From the NCBI GenBank assembly GCA_963815135.1, contig CAWFFO010000007.1, positions 62,001 through 126,000 on the forward strand: DNA of 64,000 bases, in the 5' to 3' direction. Each line of letters opens with the position of its first letter. Position 1 is the first letter of the stretch. This DNA comes from CAIWTU01 sp963815135. GTDB lineage: Bacteria; Desulfobacterota; Desulfuromonadia; Geobacterales; Geobacteraceae. The notes beneath the pieces are model-generated. The model was not told the origin of the DNA and ran no database searches. It saw only the letters and a list, made by a program, of their open reading frames with translations. Both the position numbers and the translations under genes were made by a program. This document shows, in pieces, positions 1 to 8,339 of this stretch.

Positions 1-734
1 GTCTTTTTCTTGAAATAGCTGAGAAACTCCTCTTTGGAAAGTTCCTTTTTCCTGACCAGATGGTCTATCTGGCGGCTCATGGCAATCCGTTCACCTTCCT
101 TCATGATTTCTTTTATCAATATGAAAAACGGAACATTCCTTGTACGCGGGTAGAGCCGGAATCTTTCCAGCAGTTCGAAGGCGGACATATCGGGAAGCAT
201 CAGGGAGCTGAATGCCAGGTAGAATGGACCGGTGGACGCAACCGCTACCCCTTCCTTGCCGGTGTATGCCTTGACTACTTCGAAATCCAGAGACTCCACG
301 GCCTTGGTAAAGTTCTCCTCGCCACTCCTGGAAATGAGAAGCGCACGCAGGTCCCACATCTGGGCCTCATCGGTAAGGCCCAGGACGGCAAGCCTTTCCG
401 CAAGGAATTCGGGATCGACCGGCAGGGTAAAAAAGCCTGCCGATGGGAACACACCGCCGACTTTGCCCTCCTCGCTCAGGTACATGGGCAGTATGGGGAT
501 ATTACGGGTTTTTGGCGATGATATCAGTTGCAGGAGAATAGCCCACCCGTCGGTGGAAAAAGGGGAGAGGTCGAGCAGAATACCCAAAGGCCTGCCGCTT
601 TCCAGTTCTTCCGGTTTTGCCGGTCTGGATTTATAACCCCCGTCTTTCATATAACTGCAAAGTGTTTTTCCTCTTCCACTACATCCGTCGATACCGAGAA
701 TCCAGATTTCGCGTTCCTGCTTCGGGTCGGCCAT
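1..734 (-). CDS. Degenerate tandem receiver-domain protein (C-terminus off the left edge)
   Basis: The minus strand is open from the left edge to an ATG at 734, so the C-terminus is missing. The start at 734 is preferred because GGGAG lies 5 nt upstream; an in-frame ATG at 746 lacks a ribosome site. About 245 residues are visible. Two CheY-like halves can be seen. The first contains LLDLSPFSTDGW, keeping an acidic residue at the phosphoacceptor position, followed by TRNIPILPMYL. The second contains FSSLMLPDMSAFELL, where the usual Asp before LMLPDM is Ser, so this half probably cannot be phosphorylated. It ends in a basic RKKELSKEEF stretch. No output domain is visible. A signalling or scaffold role is inferred from the fold only. 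Confidence 0.7.
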   Translation of the reverse strand, partial: MADPKQEREIWILGIDGCSGRGKTLCSYMKDGGYKSRPAKPEELESGRPLGILLDLSPFSTDGWAILLQLISSPKTRNIPILPMYLSEEGKVGGVFPSAGFFTLPVDPEFLAERLAVLGLTDEAQMWDLRALLISRSGEENFTKAVESLDFEVVKAYTGKEGVAVASTGPFYLAFSSLMLPDMSAFELLERFRLYPRTRNVPFFILIKEIMKEGERIAMSRQIDHLVRKKELSKEEFLSYFKKK

Positions 735-971
735 GAATGCTCCCATACCGTAATTTTTTACTTTTCCGAGTGTTAGATAACATATTTTTCGACTTGCGCA
801 AAGAAAACTTTCAAAGAAACCGGTGCAATTGACAAAGCGGGAAGCCTGTAAGTATACTCATGAAGCCTGCCGTGAACCGGTCCGGAAATTCCGGGTCAAG
901 CCGGGGACGGCTGACCGCTGCAGTCTGACTGTCGGGTGTTCTTAATATAAATAATATAAGGAGGTGGCAAA

Positions 972-2078
972 ATGTCCATCAAAGTTTATTTTGCAGATAT
1001 GCGGGCAGGTGTACAGGAAAATCTCTTCGCCAAAATAGGGAAACTCTTGGCCCATTGCGGTTTGCGGGAAAAGATCGCCCCCGGCGATCTGGCTGCCGTA
1101 AAGCTGCATTTCGGGGAAAAGGGCAACCACGCCTTTATCCGTCCGATATTCATACGCAAAGTCGTGGAAGAAATCAAAAGTTGCGAGGGCAGGCCATTTC
1201 TCACCGACTCCTCTACCCTTTATCCCGGGTCGCGCAAGGAAGCGGTCTCCGCGTTGACGTGTGCGGTGGAAAACGGTTTTGCCTATGCGGTGGTCGGGGC
1301 GCCGCTTATCATGTGTGACGGGCTGCGGGGGCATACATCGGTCGATGTATCAATAACCGGGGAAATTTTCAGCAATGTGCAGATCGGTGCCGAAATTGTC
1401 GAGGCAGATGCGCTGTTTGTGGTATCCCATTTCAAATGTCACGAGCTTACCGGGTTCGGCGGCGCGCTGAAAAATCTGGGCATGGGCTGCTCCAGTCGCC
1501 AGGGGAAACTGATGCAGCATTCCAACGTTGCTCCCCAGGTTGCCGAAGAAGCATGTAACGCCTGCGGCATTTGTCTCAAGTCATGTGTTCATGGTGCGAT
1601 AACCGTCCTTGAAGGGACGGCTCGCATAAACCCGGAGTTGTGTGTAGGATGCGGTCGCTGCATTACTGCCTGTCTGCAGAAGGCGGTGAAGGTGCAATGG
1701 AACGAAGCCGCTCCCCTGGTCATGAGAAAGATGTGCGAGTTTGCGCTGGGGGCGGTGAAAGGCAAGGAGCAGAAATCGATTTTTCTTAATTTCATCACCC
1801 AGGTCTCACCTGCATGTGACTGCTATGGCCACGCGGATGCGCCCATAGTGAACGATATCGGCATTTGCGCATCCACGGACCCGGTGGCCCTTGATCAGGC
1901 CTGCGCCGACCTGGTAAACGCCGCCCCCGGAAACCCGCACACTGCGCTGAAAAACGGTTTAGAGCCCGGCGGTGACAAGTTCCGGGGGGTGTCTCCGGAC
2001 ATTGACTGGGAGATACAGCTGGAACACGGGGAAAAGATAGGCCTTGGCAGCAGAACATATGAACTGGTGAGGATATGA
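972..2078 (+). CDS. DUF362 protein with two 4Fe-4S clusters
   Basis: 368 aa; AAGGAGG lies 7 nt before the ATG. The N-terminal ~170 residues match the DUF362 family (KLHFGEKGNHAF near residue 44, FLTDSSTLYPGSR near 76, HFKCHELTGFGGALKNLGMG near 153). A ferredoxin-like insert follows, with two CxxCxxCxxxC motifs: CNACGICLKSC at about 195 and CVGCGRCITAC at about 224. DUF362 resumes after it (GICASTDPVALDQACADL). Such proteins are cytoplasmic Fe-S proteins common in anaerobes, with no firmly assigned reaction; electron transfer is inferred. No signal peptide. It stands alone, with long spacers on both sides. Confidence 0.9.
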   Translation: MSIKVYFADMRAGVQENLFAKIGKLLAHCGLREKIAPGDLAAVKLHFGEKGNHAFIRPIFIRKVVEEIKSCEGRPFLTDSSTLYPGSRKEAVSALTCAVENGFAYAVVGAPLIMCDGLRGHTSVDVSITGEIFSNVQIGAEIVEADALFVVSHFKCHELTGFGGALKNLGMGCSSRQGKLMQHSNVAPQVAEEACNACGICLKSCVHGAITVLEGTARINPELCVGCGRCITACLQKAVKVQWNEAAPLVMRKMCEFALGAVKGKEQKSIFLNFITQVSPACDCYGHADAPIVNDIGICASTDPVALDQACADLVNAAPGNPHTALKNGLEPGGDKFRGVSPDIDWEIQLEHGEKIGLGSRTYELVRI

Positions 2079-2563
2079 ATTGGATAGTCAGGCTCCATCC
2101 GGAATGTACCCGATGGACCGGGGTTGGATCCTTCACGAATCAAACAGTAATCCTGAACCGTTGTCATAAAAACAGTAAGCCCGGGCGTTTTTCCCGGATT
2201 TGATTGTTTGTCTGAAAACCGTTCTGCTTGCTTCGGCACAGCCGTAATCCCACGCTTGAAAGAAATTTTAAGATTATCGGAGGGATGCTGGTGAGTTTTC
2301 AGTAACCCCTGGTCCGCCCGTTACGTTTATTCGCCTGGCGAGCTGTGTTTTTCAGTTCTGTATAAATTGCGAAGTTCCCGGGAGAACTGCTGTTTTATTG
2401 CTTCCGGTAATTCAATAGAAATGAGGTATCAGAGCAATGCAACGCTCTTGTGTTTGACCGTGTATCTGTTAACATTTAACCAGATAACGGTTCATTTATA
2501 TATCTATCTGGATGTAGCGCCGGTGTCATTTGGGCTGTTTGGACAACCTGACGGGAGGTTAAA
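2079..2563. other. Intergenic spacer with one weak hairpin
   Basis: No convincing gene on either strand. A short GC hairpin (CCGGG/CCCGG, about 2181-2200) followed by a T-rich stretch could end transcription of the DUF362 gene. The right end becomes AT-rich and probably carries the promoter of the CARDB/IPT protein, whose ribosome site GGGAGG lies just before 2564. Confidence 0.4.
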
Positions 2564-3391
2564 ATGGGTCGACGAATCTTACACGTAGCGTTGATAATTG
2601 CATTTACAATAGCTGGAGCGGCGGTCGCCTTTTCCACTGACCTGACTGTTCAGATAAAGAATTGTCCCAAGGCCGTAAAGGCGGGACAGAACCTGGATTC
2701 TTCTTTTAAGGTTGAAGTCGAAAACAAGGGAGATACGGCGGTGAAAAATGTCCCACTCGAAATTGTGCTGAAAAGTTCCAGGTTTTGCCCTGTTCCCACA
2801 CCCCATGCCGCTTATTCCATGAATTACTTCGACGGTGTGCTGCTCATGGGCGGACGAGAATCCGTGACTCTGCAGCCGGGTCATAGCTCAGTCATTCCGT
2901 TGCATGGCTTGAACACCATTCCCCGGGATACCCCTGTGGGGAGGACCTATTATTTATGTGCCGTAATTGATGCGGGAGATACAGTTAAAGAGTCGAATGA
3001 AGAGAATAATTGCGCATGCTCCCCCGTCAGGGTATCCGGATCGGAAGAAAGTCCGAATATTACCGGATATGGAGAATCGTGCATCAGGAAGGGCGGAAAT
3101 GTTACCATTTTCGGCAGAAATTTCGGTCAGGGTGCTGACAGATCAGTCTTTCTTTCGGGGAACGGAGTCAATATGAACCTTCAGGTCAATTCGTGGACTG
3201 ATTCGATGATCAGTGCCCGTGTTCCCGATGACCTCTCCATTCGGGAGGGACAGCAATATTTCATCGGTATCAGGAACAGGGGCAATGCCGAGTTGCTGAG
3301 TAATACCAGTGCCTATATAAATATTTGTCCCGAACGGAAAACAGAGCCGGCCCCCGGCTCGGGCATGCCTGCTCCACACTTCTTGTACTAG
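2564..3391 (+). CDS. Secreted CARDB and IPT/TIG domain protein
   Basis: 275 aa; GGGAGG 6 nt upstream of the ATG. A Sec signal peptide is visible (MGRRILHVALIIAFTIAGAA..., cleavage near residue 22). Residues ~25-155 look like a CARDB beta-sandwich: AVKAGQNLDSSFKVEVENKG, then EESNEENN-type ends typical of the fold (here VKESNEENNCA). Residues ~165-255 look like an IPT/TIG immunoglobulin fold (NITGYGESCIRKGGNVTIFG, SWTDSMISARVPD). Six or more cysteines suggest disulphides and an extracytoplasmic location. Function unknown; adhesion or binding is only inferred from the domains. Its stop codon overlaps the first bases of the palindromic repeat at 3390. Confidence 0.8.
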   Translation: MGRRILHVALIIAFTIAGAAVAFSTDLTVQIKNCPKAVKAGQNLDSSFKVEVENKGDTAVKNVPLEIVLKSSRFCPVPTPHAAYSMNYFDGVLLMGGRESVTLQPGHSSVIPLHGLNTIPRDTPVGRTYYLCAVIDAGDTVKESNEENNCACSPVRVSGSEESPNITGYGESCIRKGGNVTIFGRNFGQGADRSVFLSGNGVNMNLQVNSWTDSMISARVPDDLSIREGQQYFIGIRNRGNAELLSNTSAYINICPERKTEPAPGSGMPAPHFLY

Positions 3392-3554
3392 GAGCCTGTC
3401 GGGCTTAGGCATGAATCTACTGCGAAAACGGTAAATCGGTCCATATTTCCGAAAATTCTTGACCCATAGATCCACTATGTGCCTGCAAATTTTCGAAAAT
3501 CTGTCCTCGATTTCCCATTTTCTCGTGACGATCCCCCAAGTCAGACAGGCTCCT
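3390..3554. repeat. 165-bp imperfect palindrome with AGGAGCCTGTC termini (MITE/REP-like)
   Basis: Left end AGGAGCCTGTCGGGCTT and the reverse complement of the right end, AGGAGCCTGTCTGACTT, agree at 15 of 17 positions. Matching continues inwards (GAAAACGGTAAATCG against GAAAATGGGAAATCG, then CGAAAATT on both arms) to a centre at CATAGATCCACTATG. No ORF inside. The size, long terminal inverted repeats and whole-length palindrome suggest a non-autonomous mobile element or a very long hairpin. No second copy was seen in this window. Confidence 0.6.
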
Positions 3555-3587
3555 GGAGCGCTCAAGAGGTGAAAATTGAGGTCCATC

Positions 3588-4373
3588 ATGAAGATGACTG
3601 TTCTTGTTGCGCTGACGATGCTGGGTCTGGCCGGATCGGCCGAGTCGAAGATTATCACGAAAACTGTTGATTACCGCCAGGGAGATACCGTTCTGGAGGG
3701 TTACCTGGCCTATGATGATTCGGTTGCCGGAAAACGGCCTGGCGTACTGGTCGTGCACGAGTGGAACGGTCTTGGCGACTATGTGAAAAAACGGGCGAAC
3801 CAGTTGGCCCGTCTGGGCTACATTGCTTTCTGCGCCGATATTTATGGCAGGGGAATCAGGCCGGCGACGGTGGAGGCGTCGGCGAAAGAGGCTGCAAAGT
3901 ACCGTGGTACTGACAGAACCTTACTGTGGGCTCGGGCACAGGCCGGGTTGGATGTGCTGCGAAGGCAGTCTATGGTTGATCCCGACCGGCTTGCCGCGAT
4001 CGGCTATTGCTTCGGTGGCACTGCGGTCCTTGAGCTTGCCAGGAGCGGAGCGGACCTGCGGGGAGTGGTGAGCTTCCATGGCGGACTGGATACTCCGAAT
4101 CCGGCTGACGCCCGGAAAATCAAGGCAAAAGTTCTGGCTTTGCACGGAGCCGATGATCCTCACGTGCCACCGAGTCAGGTGGCGGCATTTGAAGATGAAA
4201 TGCGAAAAGGAGGCGTTGACTGGCAACTGGTAATCTACGGAGGTGCGGTGCACAGCTTCACAAACCCTGAATCCGGCAGTGATCCGTCCAAAGGTGTTGC
4301 CTACAACGAACAAGCCGACCGGCGCTCATGGGAGGCGATGAAGGTCTTTTTTGCCGAGATATTTGCCAAATAA
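3588..4373 (+). CDS. Exported dienelactone hydrolase family protein
   Basis: 261 aa from the ATG at 3588, which has GAGG 6 nt upstream; an in-frame TTG at 3576 would add four residues. An alpha/beta hydrolase of the DLH family: nucleophile elbow GYCFGG (Cys as nucleophile), acid in HGADDPHVPP and base in GAVHSFTNP, all three in the order expected. The N-terminus MKMTVLVALTMLGLAGSAES resembles a Sec signal peptide, so a periplasmic hydrolase is likely. Family members cleave cyclic esters such as dienelactone; the substrate here cannot be read from sequence. It is followed by the ilvB leader, with no operon partner. Confidence 0.85.
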   Translation: MKMTVLVALTMLGLAGSAESKIITKTVDYRQGDTVLEGYLAYDDSVAGKRPGVLVVHEWNGLGDYVKKRANQLARLGYIAFCADIYGRGIRPATVEASAKEAAKYRGTDRTLLWARAQAGLDVLRRQSMVDPDRLAAIGYCFGGTAVLELARSGADLRGVVSFHGGLDTPNPADARKIKAKVLALHGADDPHVPPSQVAAFEDEMRKGGVDWQLVIYGGAVHSFTNPESGSDPSKGVAYNEQADRRSWEAMKVFFAEIFAK

Positions 4374-4412
4374 GGAAGCAGAATCCCGCCGGATATTGAC
4401 CGAAACGGAATC

Positions 4413-4441
4413 TTGACAGAAGATCCACTCCTTGTTATGGT
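4413..4441 (+). promoter_or_regulatory. Sigma-70 promoter of the ilvB leader transcript
   Basis: TTGACA at 4413-4418, a 17-nt spacer and TATGGT at 4436-4441. Transcription would start about 4449, just ahead of the leader peptide. Confidence 0.75.
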
Positions 4442-4462
4442 CCAGTTATGGAGAGGAGTGTA

Positions 4463-4525
4463 ATGCAGACGATCTTTTCCGGTTTATACCCGATCACCGC
4501 TCTAGTCGTAGTCGTCACGTTGTGA
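4463..4525 (+). CDS. Branched-chain amino-acid leader peptide (ilv attenuator)
   Basis: A 20-residue ORF, MQTIFSGLYPITALVVVVTL, with AGGAG 5 nt before the ATG. It contains two Ile, three Leu and a run of four Val codons, the regulatory amino acids expected for an acetolactate synthase operon. It lies between a strong promoter and a terminator hairpin that precedes ilvB. Ribosome stalling at the Leu-Val run during shortage of charged tRNA would change folding of the downstream RNA, as in ilvBN and ilvGMEDA leaders. Confidence 0.85.
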   Translation: MQTIFSGLYPITALVVVVTL

Positions 4526-4566
4526 CGGCTCGCCGCCGAGTGTGACCGGATGTTTGGGCACAACGA

Positions 4567-4648
4567 GGAGCGCGGGCCCGGTCCCGCGCTCCTTGTTAAT
4601 TGAATGAAAAAAGGAGAGGCCGCGGGGCAGCAACCCGCGGCCTTTCTC
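4567..4648 (+). promoter_or_regulatory. Attenuator: pausing/antiterminator hairpin plus terminator
   Basis: Hairpin 1 pairs AGGAGCGCGGG (from 4567) with CCCGCGCTCCT (to 4593). Hairpin 2 pairs GGCCGCGGG with CCCGCGGCC and is followed by TTTCTC (about 4614-4648). The CCCGCG of hairpin 1's right arm can instead pair with CGCGGG of hairpin 2's left arm, giving an antiterminator that excludes the terminator. This is the classical leader-peptide switch. Confidence 0.75.
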
Positions 4649-4689
4649 AATCTTGCTCAAAAATATAATAGCGAAAGGAGATAAGAGAT

Positions 4690-6372
4690 ATGAAAACAGG
4701 GGCACAGATTCTACTCGACTGCCTGAAGCGGGAAGGGGTGGATATCATTTTCGGCTATCCGGGGGCGCGCAGCCTGCTGGTACATGACGCTCTCATGGAC
4801 GATCCCGATATCCGGCATATCCTTGTCCGCCACGAGCAGGCCGCGGCCCACGCAGCCGACGGTTATGCCAGAACCACCGGCAAGGCAGGGGTCTGCCTGA
4901 CTACATCCGGTCCGGGGGCGACAAACCTGGTGACAGGTATTGCCACGGCTTACATGGACTCCATTCCCCTTGTTGCTCTGACCTGCCAGGTCACTACTCC
5001 CACCATCGGCATCGATGCTTTCCAGGAAGCCGACATGACCGGCATAACCCGCCCCATAACGAAACACAACTATCTGGTAACCGACACCGCGGACCTTGCC
5101 AGAATAGTCAAGGAGGCGTTTCTCATTGCCCGGACCCGTCGTCCCGGTCCGGTCCTTGTGGATCTGCCCAGCGATGTGCTTGCCAGGGGAATCCGGGCTG
5201 ATGTTCCGGAAACAGTTTCACGACGGGGTTACAGGGAGAAGGTTTCCTTGAACCTGAAGCAGCTGAAAAAGGCAGCGGACATCATCAACAAGGCCAAAAG
5301 GCCACTTATCTATGCGGGGGGAGGTATAGTTCTATCCGACGCGGCAACCGAACTGCGTGCCGTGGCCGAAAAAGGACAAATACCGGTAACCAACACACTG
5401 ATGGCGATCGGCGTCATGGACCCGGCCTCTCCTCTGGCTATCGGCATGCTGGGGATGTACGGCGCCTGGCATTGCAACAAGGCTGTTCACGATTGCGATT
5501 GTCTGATAGCTGTCGGCGCCCGCTTTGACGATCGGGTCACGGGGCGGGTAGACGGTTTTGCGCCTGATGCGCGGATCATCCATATCGATATCGATCCGGC
5601 GAGTATCCGCAAGGTGGTCAATGTGGAGCTTCCCATAGTCGGTGACGCGAAAGAGGCGCTGGATCTTCTTTGCGAGATGGTCGAGAGGAAGGACCGCAAA
5701 GGCTGGCTGGCGCAAATCTGCGAATGGCAAAGCTCTTGTCCGTTGCCGCGTCCGGAGCGCGAGCACCTGGTGCCGCATGAAATCATGGAAGCAATCCGGA
5801 ATGCAGCGGGGTCATCGCCGATCATTGCCTCTGATGTGGGCTTGTCGCAGATGTGGACGGCCAATTATTTTCCGTTTTCGACCCCCAGAAGCTATATCAC
5901 CAGCGGCGGGCTCGGCACCATGGGGTTTTCCCTTCCGGCCGCAATGGGGGCCTCCCTGGGCAATCCCGGACGCATAGTATTCGCTATTACCGGGGACGGC
6001 GCCTTCCAGATGAATATTCAGGAACTTGCAACCTGTTCGTACTACAATATTCCGGTGAAGACTGTTGTGTTGAATAACGGCAAACTGGGCATGGTAAGGC
6101 AGTTCCAGAATGTTTTCATGAAGAAGAGGTATGCCTCGACAGACCTGGGCAAACATGTGGATTTCTGCACGGTAGCCAGGGGGTTCGGAGTTGAGGCCGT
6201 ACGCGTTTCCCGGAAAGAAGATCTTGCTGACGCTCTCAACTGGACAATGAATGTCCAGGGCCCGGTGGTGGTTGACGTCGAGATCGATCCCGACTGCTAC
6301 TCTTTCCCCATGGTGCCTCCCGGCGGGAAAACCGTAGAGGCGATTTTCTCTGCGGAAGACTGGCAGGGATAG
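4690..6372 (+). CDS. ilvB: Acetolactate synthase, large catalytic subunit
   Basis: 560 aa. Condenses two pyruvates (or pyruvate and 2-oxobutyrate) in the first shared step of Val/Leu/Ile synthesis, using ThDP, FAD and Mg2+. N-terminal ThDP domain with the catalytic Glu in VRHEQAAAHAADGYAR (~residue 47); central FAD domain; RFDDRVTGR, typical of biosynthetic AHAS, near 278; C-terminal Mg-ThDP motif GDGAFQMN...NN near 435-465. AAAGGAG precedes the ATG. Expression should follow the leader attenuator at 4413-4648. The usual regulatory subunit gene ilvN is not next to it; a Nudix gene follows instead, so either ilvN lies elsewhere or this is a second, unregulated isozyme. Confidence 0.93.
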   Translation: MKTGAQILLDCLKREGVDIIFGYPGARSLLVHDALMDDPDIRHILVRHEQAAAHAADGYARTTGKAGVCLTTSGPGATNLVTGIATAYMDSIPLVALTCQVTTPTIGIDAFQEADMTGITRPITKHNYLVTDTADLARIVKEAFLIARTRRPGPVLVDLPSDVLARGIRADVPETVSRRGYREKVSLNLKQLKKAADIINKAKRPLIYAGGGIVLSDAATELRAVAEKGQIPVTNTLMAIGVMDPASPLAIGMLGMYGAWHCNKAVHDCDCLIAVGARFDDRVTGRVDGFAPDARIIHIDIDPASIRKVVNVELPIVGDAKEALDLLCEMVERKDRKGWLAQICEWQSSCPLPRPEREHLVPHEIMEAIRNAAGSSPIIASDVGLSQMWTANYFPFSTPRSYITSGGLGTMGFSLPAAMGASLGNPGRIVFAITGDGAFQMNIQELATCSYYNIPVKTVVLNNGKLGMVRQFQNVFMKKRYASTDLGKHVDFCTVARGFGVEAVRVSRKEDLADALNWTMNVQGPVVVDVEIDPDCYSFPMVPPGGKTVEAIFSAEDWQG

Positions 6373-6475
6373 GAATGGCGGTTTGCTGTTGTTTGCCCTG
6401 AGAATTGAGGATATTATGGAGTCAGATTCTGTGCGGGAATAGATTTGAAAGAGGGAAAGGTGCTGTTTTCGAATA

Positions 6476-7069
6476 ATGATGATTACTTTTGCCGATGTCG
6501 AAAAAGCGATTTCCAGCCGGGAACAGGCGCTTCTTTCGGGCAATTACGGGACCCGGGCCGCGGTAGCGCTGATACTCCGGGAAAAACCATCAGGCCTGCA
6601 GGTTCTTTTTATCGAGCGTGCCTCGCACGATAACGATCCATGGTCCGGCAATATCGGTTTTCCCGGCGGCAAGGTCGAGAGTATTGATGAAAATCCGCGA
6701 ATGGCTGCCGAACGGGAAACTAGCGAAGAGATCGGGCTGGATCTCCGCAAAGCCCGCAACCTGGGCCGACTCTCGGAAATTGCCTCGGAAATGATTCCAC
6801 TCAGGCTGTCCTGTTTTATTTACGGCATCGATCGGGATCATCCATTCAGGCTGAGCGAAGAGGTTGAAGATGTTTTTTGGGTTCCTCTGGACGCTCTGCG
6901 CGACCCGGGCAACCACCAGGAGTCCGTCGTACATTTTGCAGGCCGGACAATGATCAGACCGGCAATCAGGCTACCGCATGCCGGCAAGCCTGTCCTCTGG
7001 GGAATAACCTATCGCCTGGTCATGGAGTTCCTACGTTTCCTGTATGAACTTAATCTGGAGGATTTATGA
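6476..7069 (+). CDS. Nudix hydrolase, probable CoA pyrophosphatase
   Basis: 197 aa. The Nudix box starts at FPGGKVES (residue ~63) and ends in AAERETSEEIGLDL, matching Gx5Ex7REUxEExGU. Sequence upstream of the box (LFIERASHDNDPWSGNIGFP) resembles the NUDT7/YeaB-type CoA pyrophosphatase group, which cleaves CoA and its esters to 4'-phosphopantetheine and 3',5'-ADP. Two adjacent ATGs (6476, 6479) are possible; the ribosome site is weak. The stop overlaps the start of the next gene by 4 nt (ATGA), so the pair is translationally coupled. Confidence 0.83.
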   Translation: MMITFADVEKAISSREQALLSGNYGTRAAVALILREKPSGLQVLFIERASHDNDPWSGNIGFPGGKVESIDENPRMAAERETSEEIGLDLRKARNLGRLSEIASEMIPLRLSCFIYGIDRDHPFRLSEEVEDVFWVPLDALRDPGNHQESVVHFAGRTMIRPAIRLPHAGKPVLWGITYRLVMEFLRFLYELNLEDL

Positions 7070-7554
7070 AAAGTATTCAAATCTTCATTTTTCTGTTATT
7101 CGTTACTTTTTGCGGTAACGCCGTTGCCGGTGAGGTCATGGACTTCGAACTTGCTGACGGCTCGGTGATCCACGGAAGACTCGAATCCTTTGCCAACGGA
7201 AAGTACACCATCAGCAGTAAAAGCCTAGGTAAAGTGACGCTCAACGAGAGCAAGGTGAAACTGATCCGAATGGGGGACCAGACCGGTGAGTCCGGACGTG
7301 AGGCAAAACCTGCCGCTGTTGCGACCGGGCCACAAGTTCAGGGGCTGGTAACGAAGATGCAGGGTGATGGCGAAATTATGGCCCTCATCGACACGCTGAA
7401 AGACGATCCGGAAATGCAGGCGGTAATGAATGATCCGCAGGTGAGACAAGCGATCAGTGTTGGTGATTTATCGACCCTGATGGCCAACCCCAAATTCATG
7501 GAACTGCTCAATAATCCAAAGGTCAGGGAAATACAGAATAAGCTGGGGAAATGA
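7066..7554 (+). CDS. Secreted small protein with STI1/DP-like repeats
   Basis: 162 aa. Signal peptide MKSIQIFIFLLFVTFCGNAVA. Residues ~22-65 form a short beta-rich domain (MDFELADGSVIHGRLESF) like SM/SH3-type small barrels. The C-terminal half has DP motifs in helical repeats: LKDDPEMQAVMNDPQVRQAI and LMANPKFMELLNNPKVREI, resembling STI1/Hop DP domains, which bind hydrophobic peptide segments. It overlaps the Nudix gene by 4 nt. It ends 27 bp from the convergent ttcA gene. Exported peptide or chaperone binding is inferred only. Confidence 0.75.
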   Translation: MKSIQIFIFLLFVTFCGNAVAGEVMDFELADGSVIHGRLESFANGKYTISSKSLGKVTLNESKVKLIRMGDQTGESGREAKPAAVATGPQVQGLVTKMQGDGEIMALIDTLKDDPEMQAVMNDPQVRQAISVGDLSTLMANPKFMELLNNPKVREIQNKLGK

Positions 7555-7580
7555 AACCGTTTTGTGGCAAACTGCCCGTT

Positions 7581-8339
7581 TTATCCGTTCAGTCTCAGAT
7601 CAAGCAGATGGCGAGGCTGGACGTTGGACAGTGCCTTGAGCATGCTCCTTTTGACCGAGGGGTTCTCCTTTTCCAGTTCGGTCAGGAGCGATTTCATCCT
7701 TTTCCTCTGCATGTCCGCAACCCCGCAGACCGGACAGCGGCAGCAGACAACCGGGAAATTGTTGGTGCCGGAAAAACTGATGATTTCCTTCTCTTCAACA
7801 TAGACAAGCGGCCTGATTACGGTGGTAACTCCGTTGTCGGCGAGCATTTTCGCGGACATCGCCTTCAGCGAGCCGACAAAAAACTGGTTGAGGAGCAGGG
7901 TTTCAACGAAATCATCCAGGTGATGCCCCAATGCCAGTTTGTTGCAACCTAACTGTTGCGCCAGGGTGTAAAGCACTCCCCGTTTCAACCGTGCACAGAT
8001 AGAGCAGTATGAGGAGCCGGGACGTCTTTTTTCCTTGATGATGTCGTAGTGGCCCGTCTTCTCCATGTGATGCCGGAACCCATGCTCGGCAAGGTGCCGT
8101 CCGATGATATCGGTGCGGTAACCGGGGTAGCCCGAGTCGATATTTATCGCCACGAGTTCATACCTTACAGGGGCCCGCTTTCTCAGCGCTTCCAGCAGAT
8201 GCAGCATGGCGTAGGAATCCTTTCCCCCGGAAACCGCCACTGCAATCCGGTCTCCCTCTTCTATCAGTGAAAAGTCGGCAATCGCCCTGCCGACGGCATT
8301 TTTTATTCTCTTGTACAATTTGTCTTCAATAAGCGACAC
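7581..8339 (-). CDS. ttcA: tRNA 2-thiocytidine synthetase TtcA family
   Basis: 252 aa, GTG start at 8339 with CGGAG upstream. PP-loop ATPase: SGGKDS at residues 37-42 binds ATP. CSIC at 112-115 and the cysteines in VVCCRCPVCG (about 199-205) are the expected [4Fe-4S] ligands of TtcA enzymes, which thiolate C32 of certain tRNAs. Length is a little below E. coli TtcA. It faces the Nudix/STI1 pair and has its own promoter region to the right. A relative acting on another tRNA position cannot be excluded. Confidence 0.85.
   Translation of the reverse strand: MSLIEDKLYKRIKNAVGRAIADFSLIEEGDRIAVAVSGGKDSYAMLHLLEALRKRAPVRYELVAINIDSGYPGYRTDIIGRHLAEHGFRHHMEKTGHYDIIKEKRRPGSSYCSICARLKRGVLYTLAQQLGCNKLALGHHLDDFVETLLLNQFFVGSLKAMSAKMLADNGVTTVIRPLVYVEEKEIISFSGTNNFPVVCCRCPVCGVADMQRKRMKSLLTELEKENPSVKRSMLKALSNVQPRHLLDLRLNG

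Noticed and set aside
1895..2239. 114-aa minus-strand frame overlapping the DUF362 gene end
   Set aside because: Mostly antisense to a conserved gene, with no start signal or recognisable domain.
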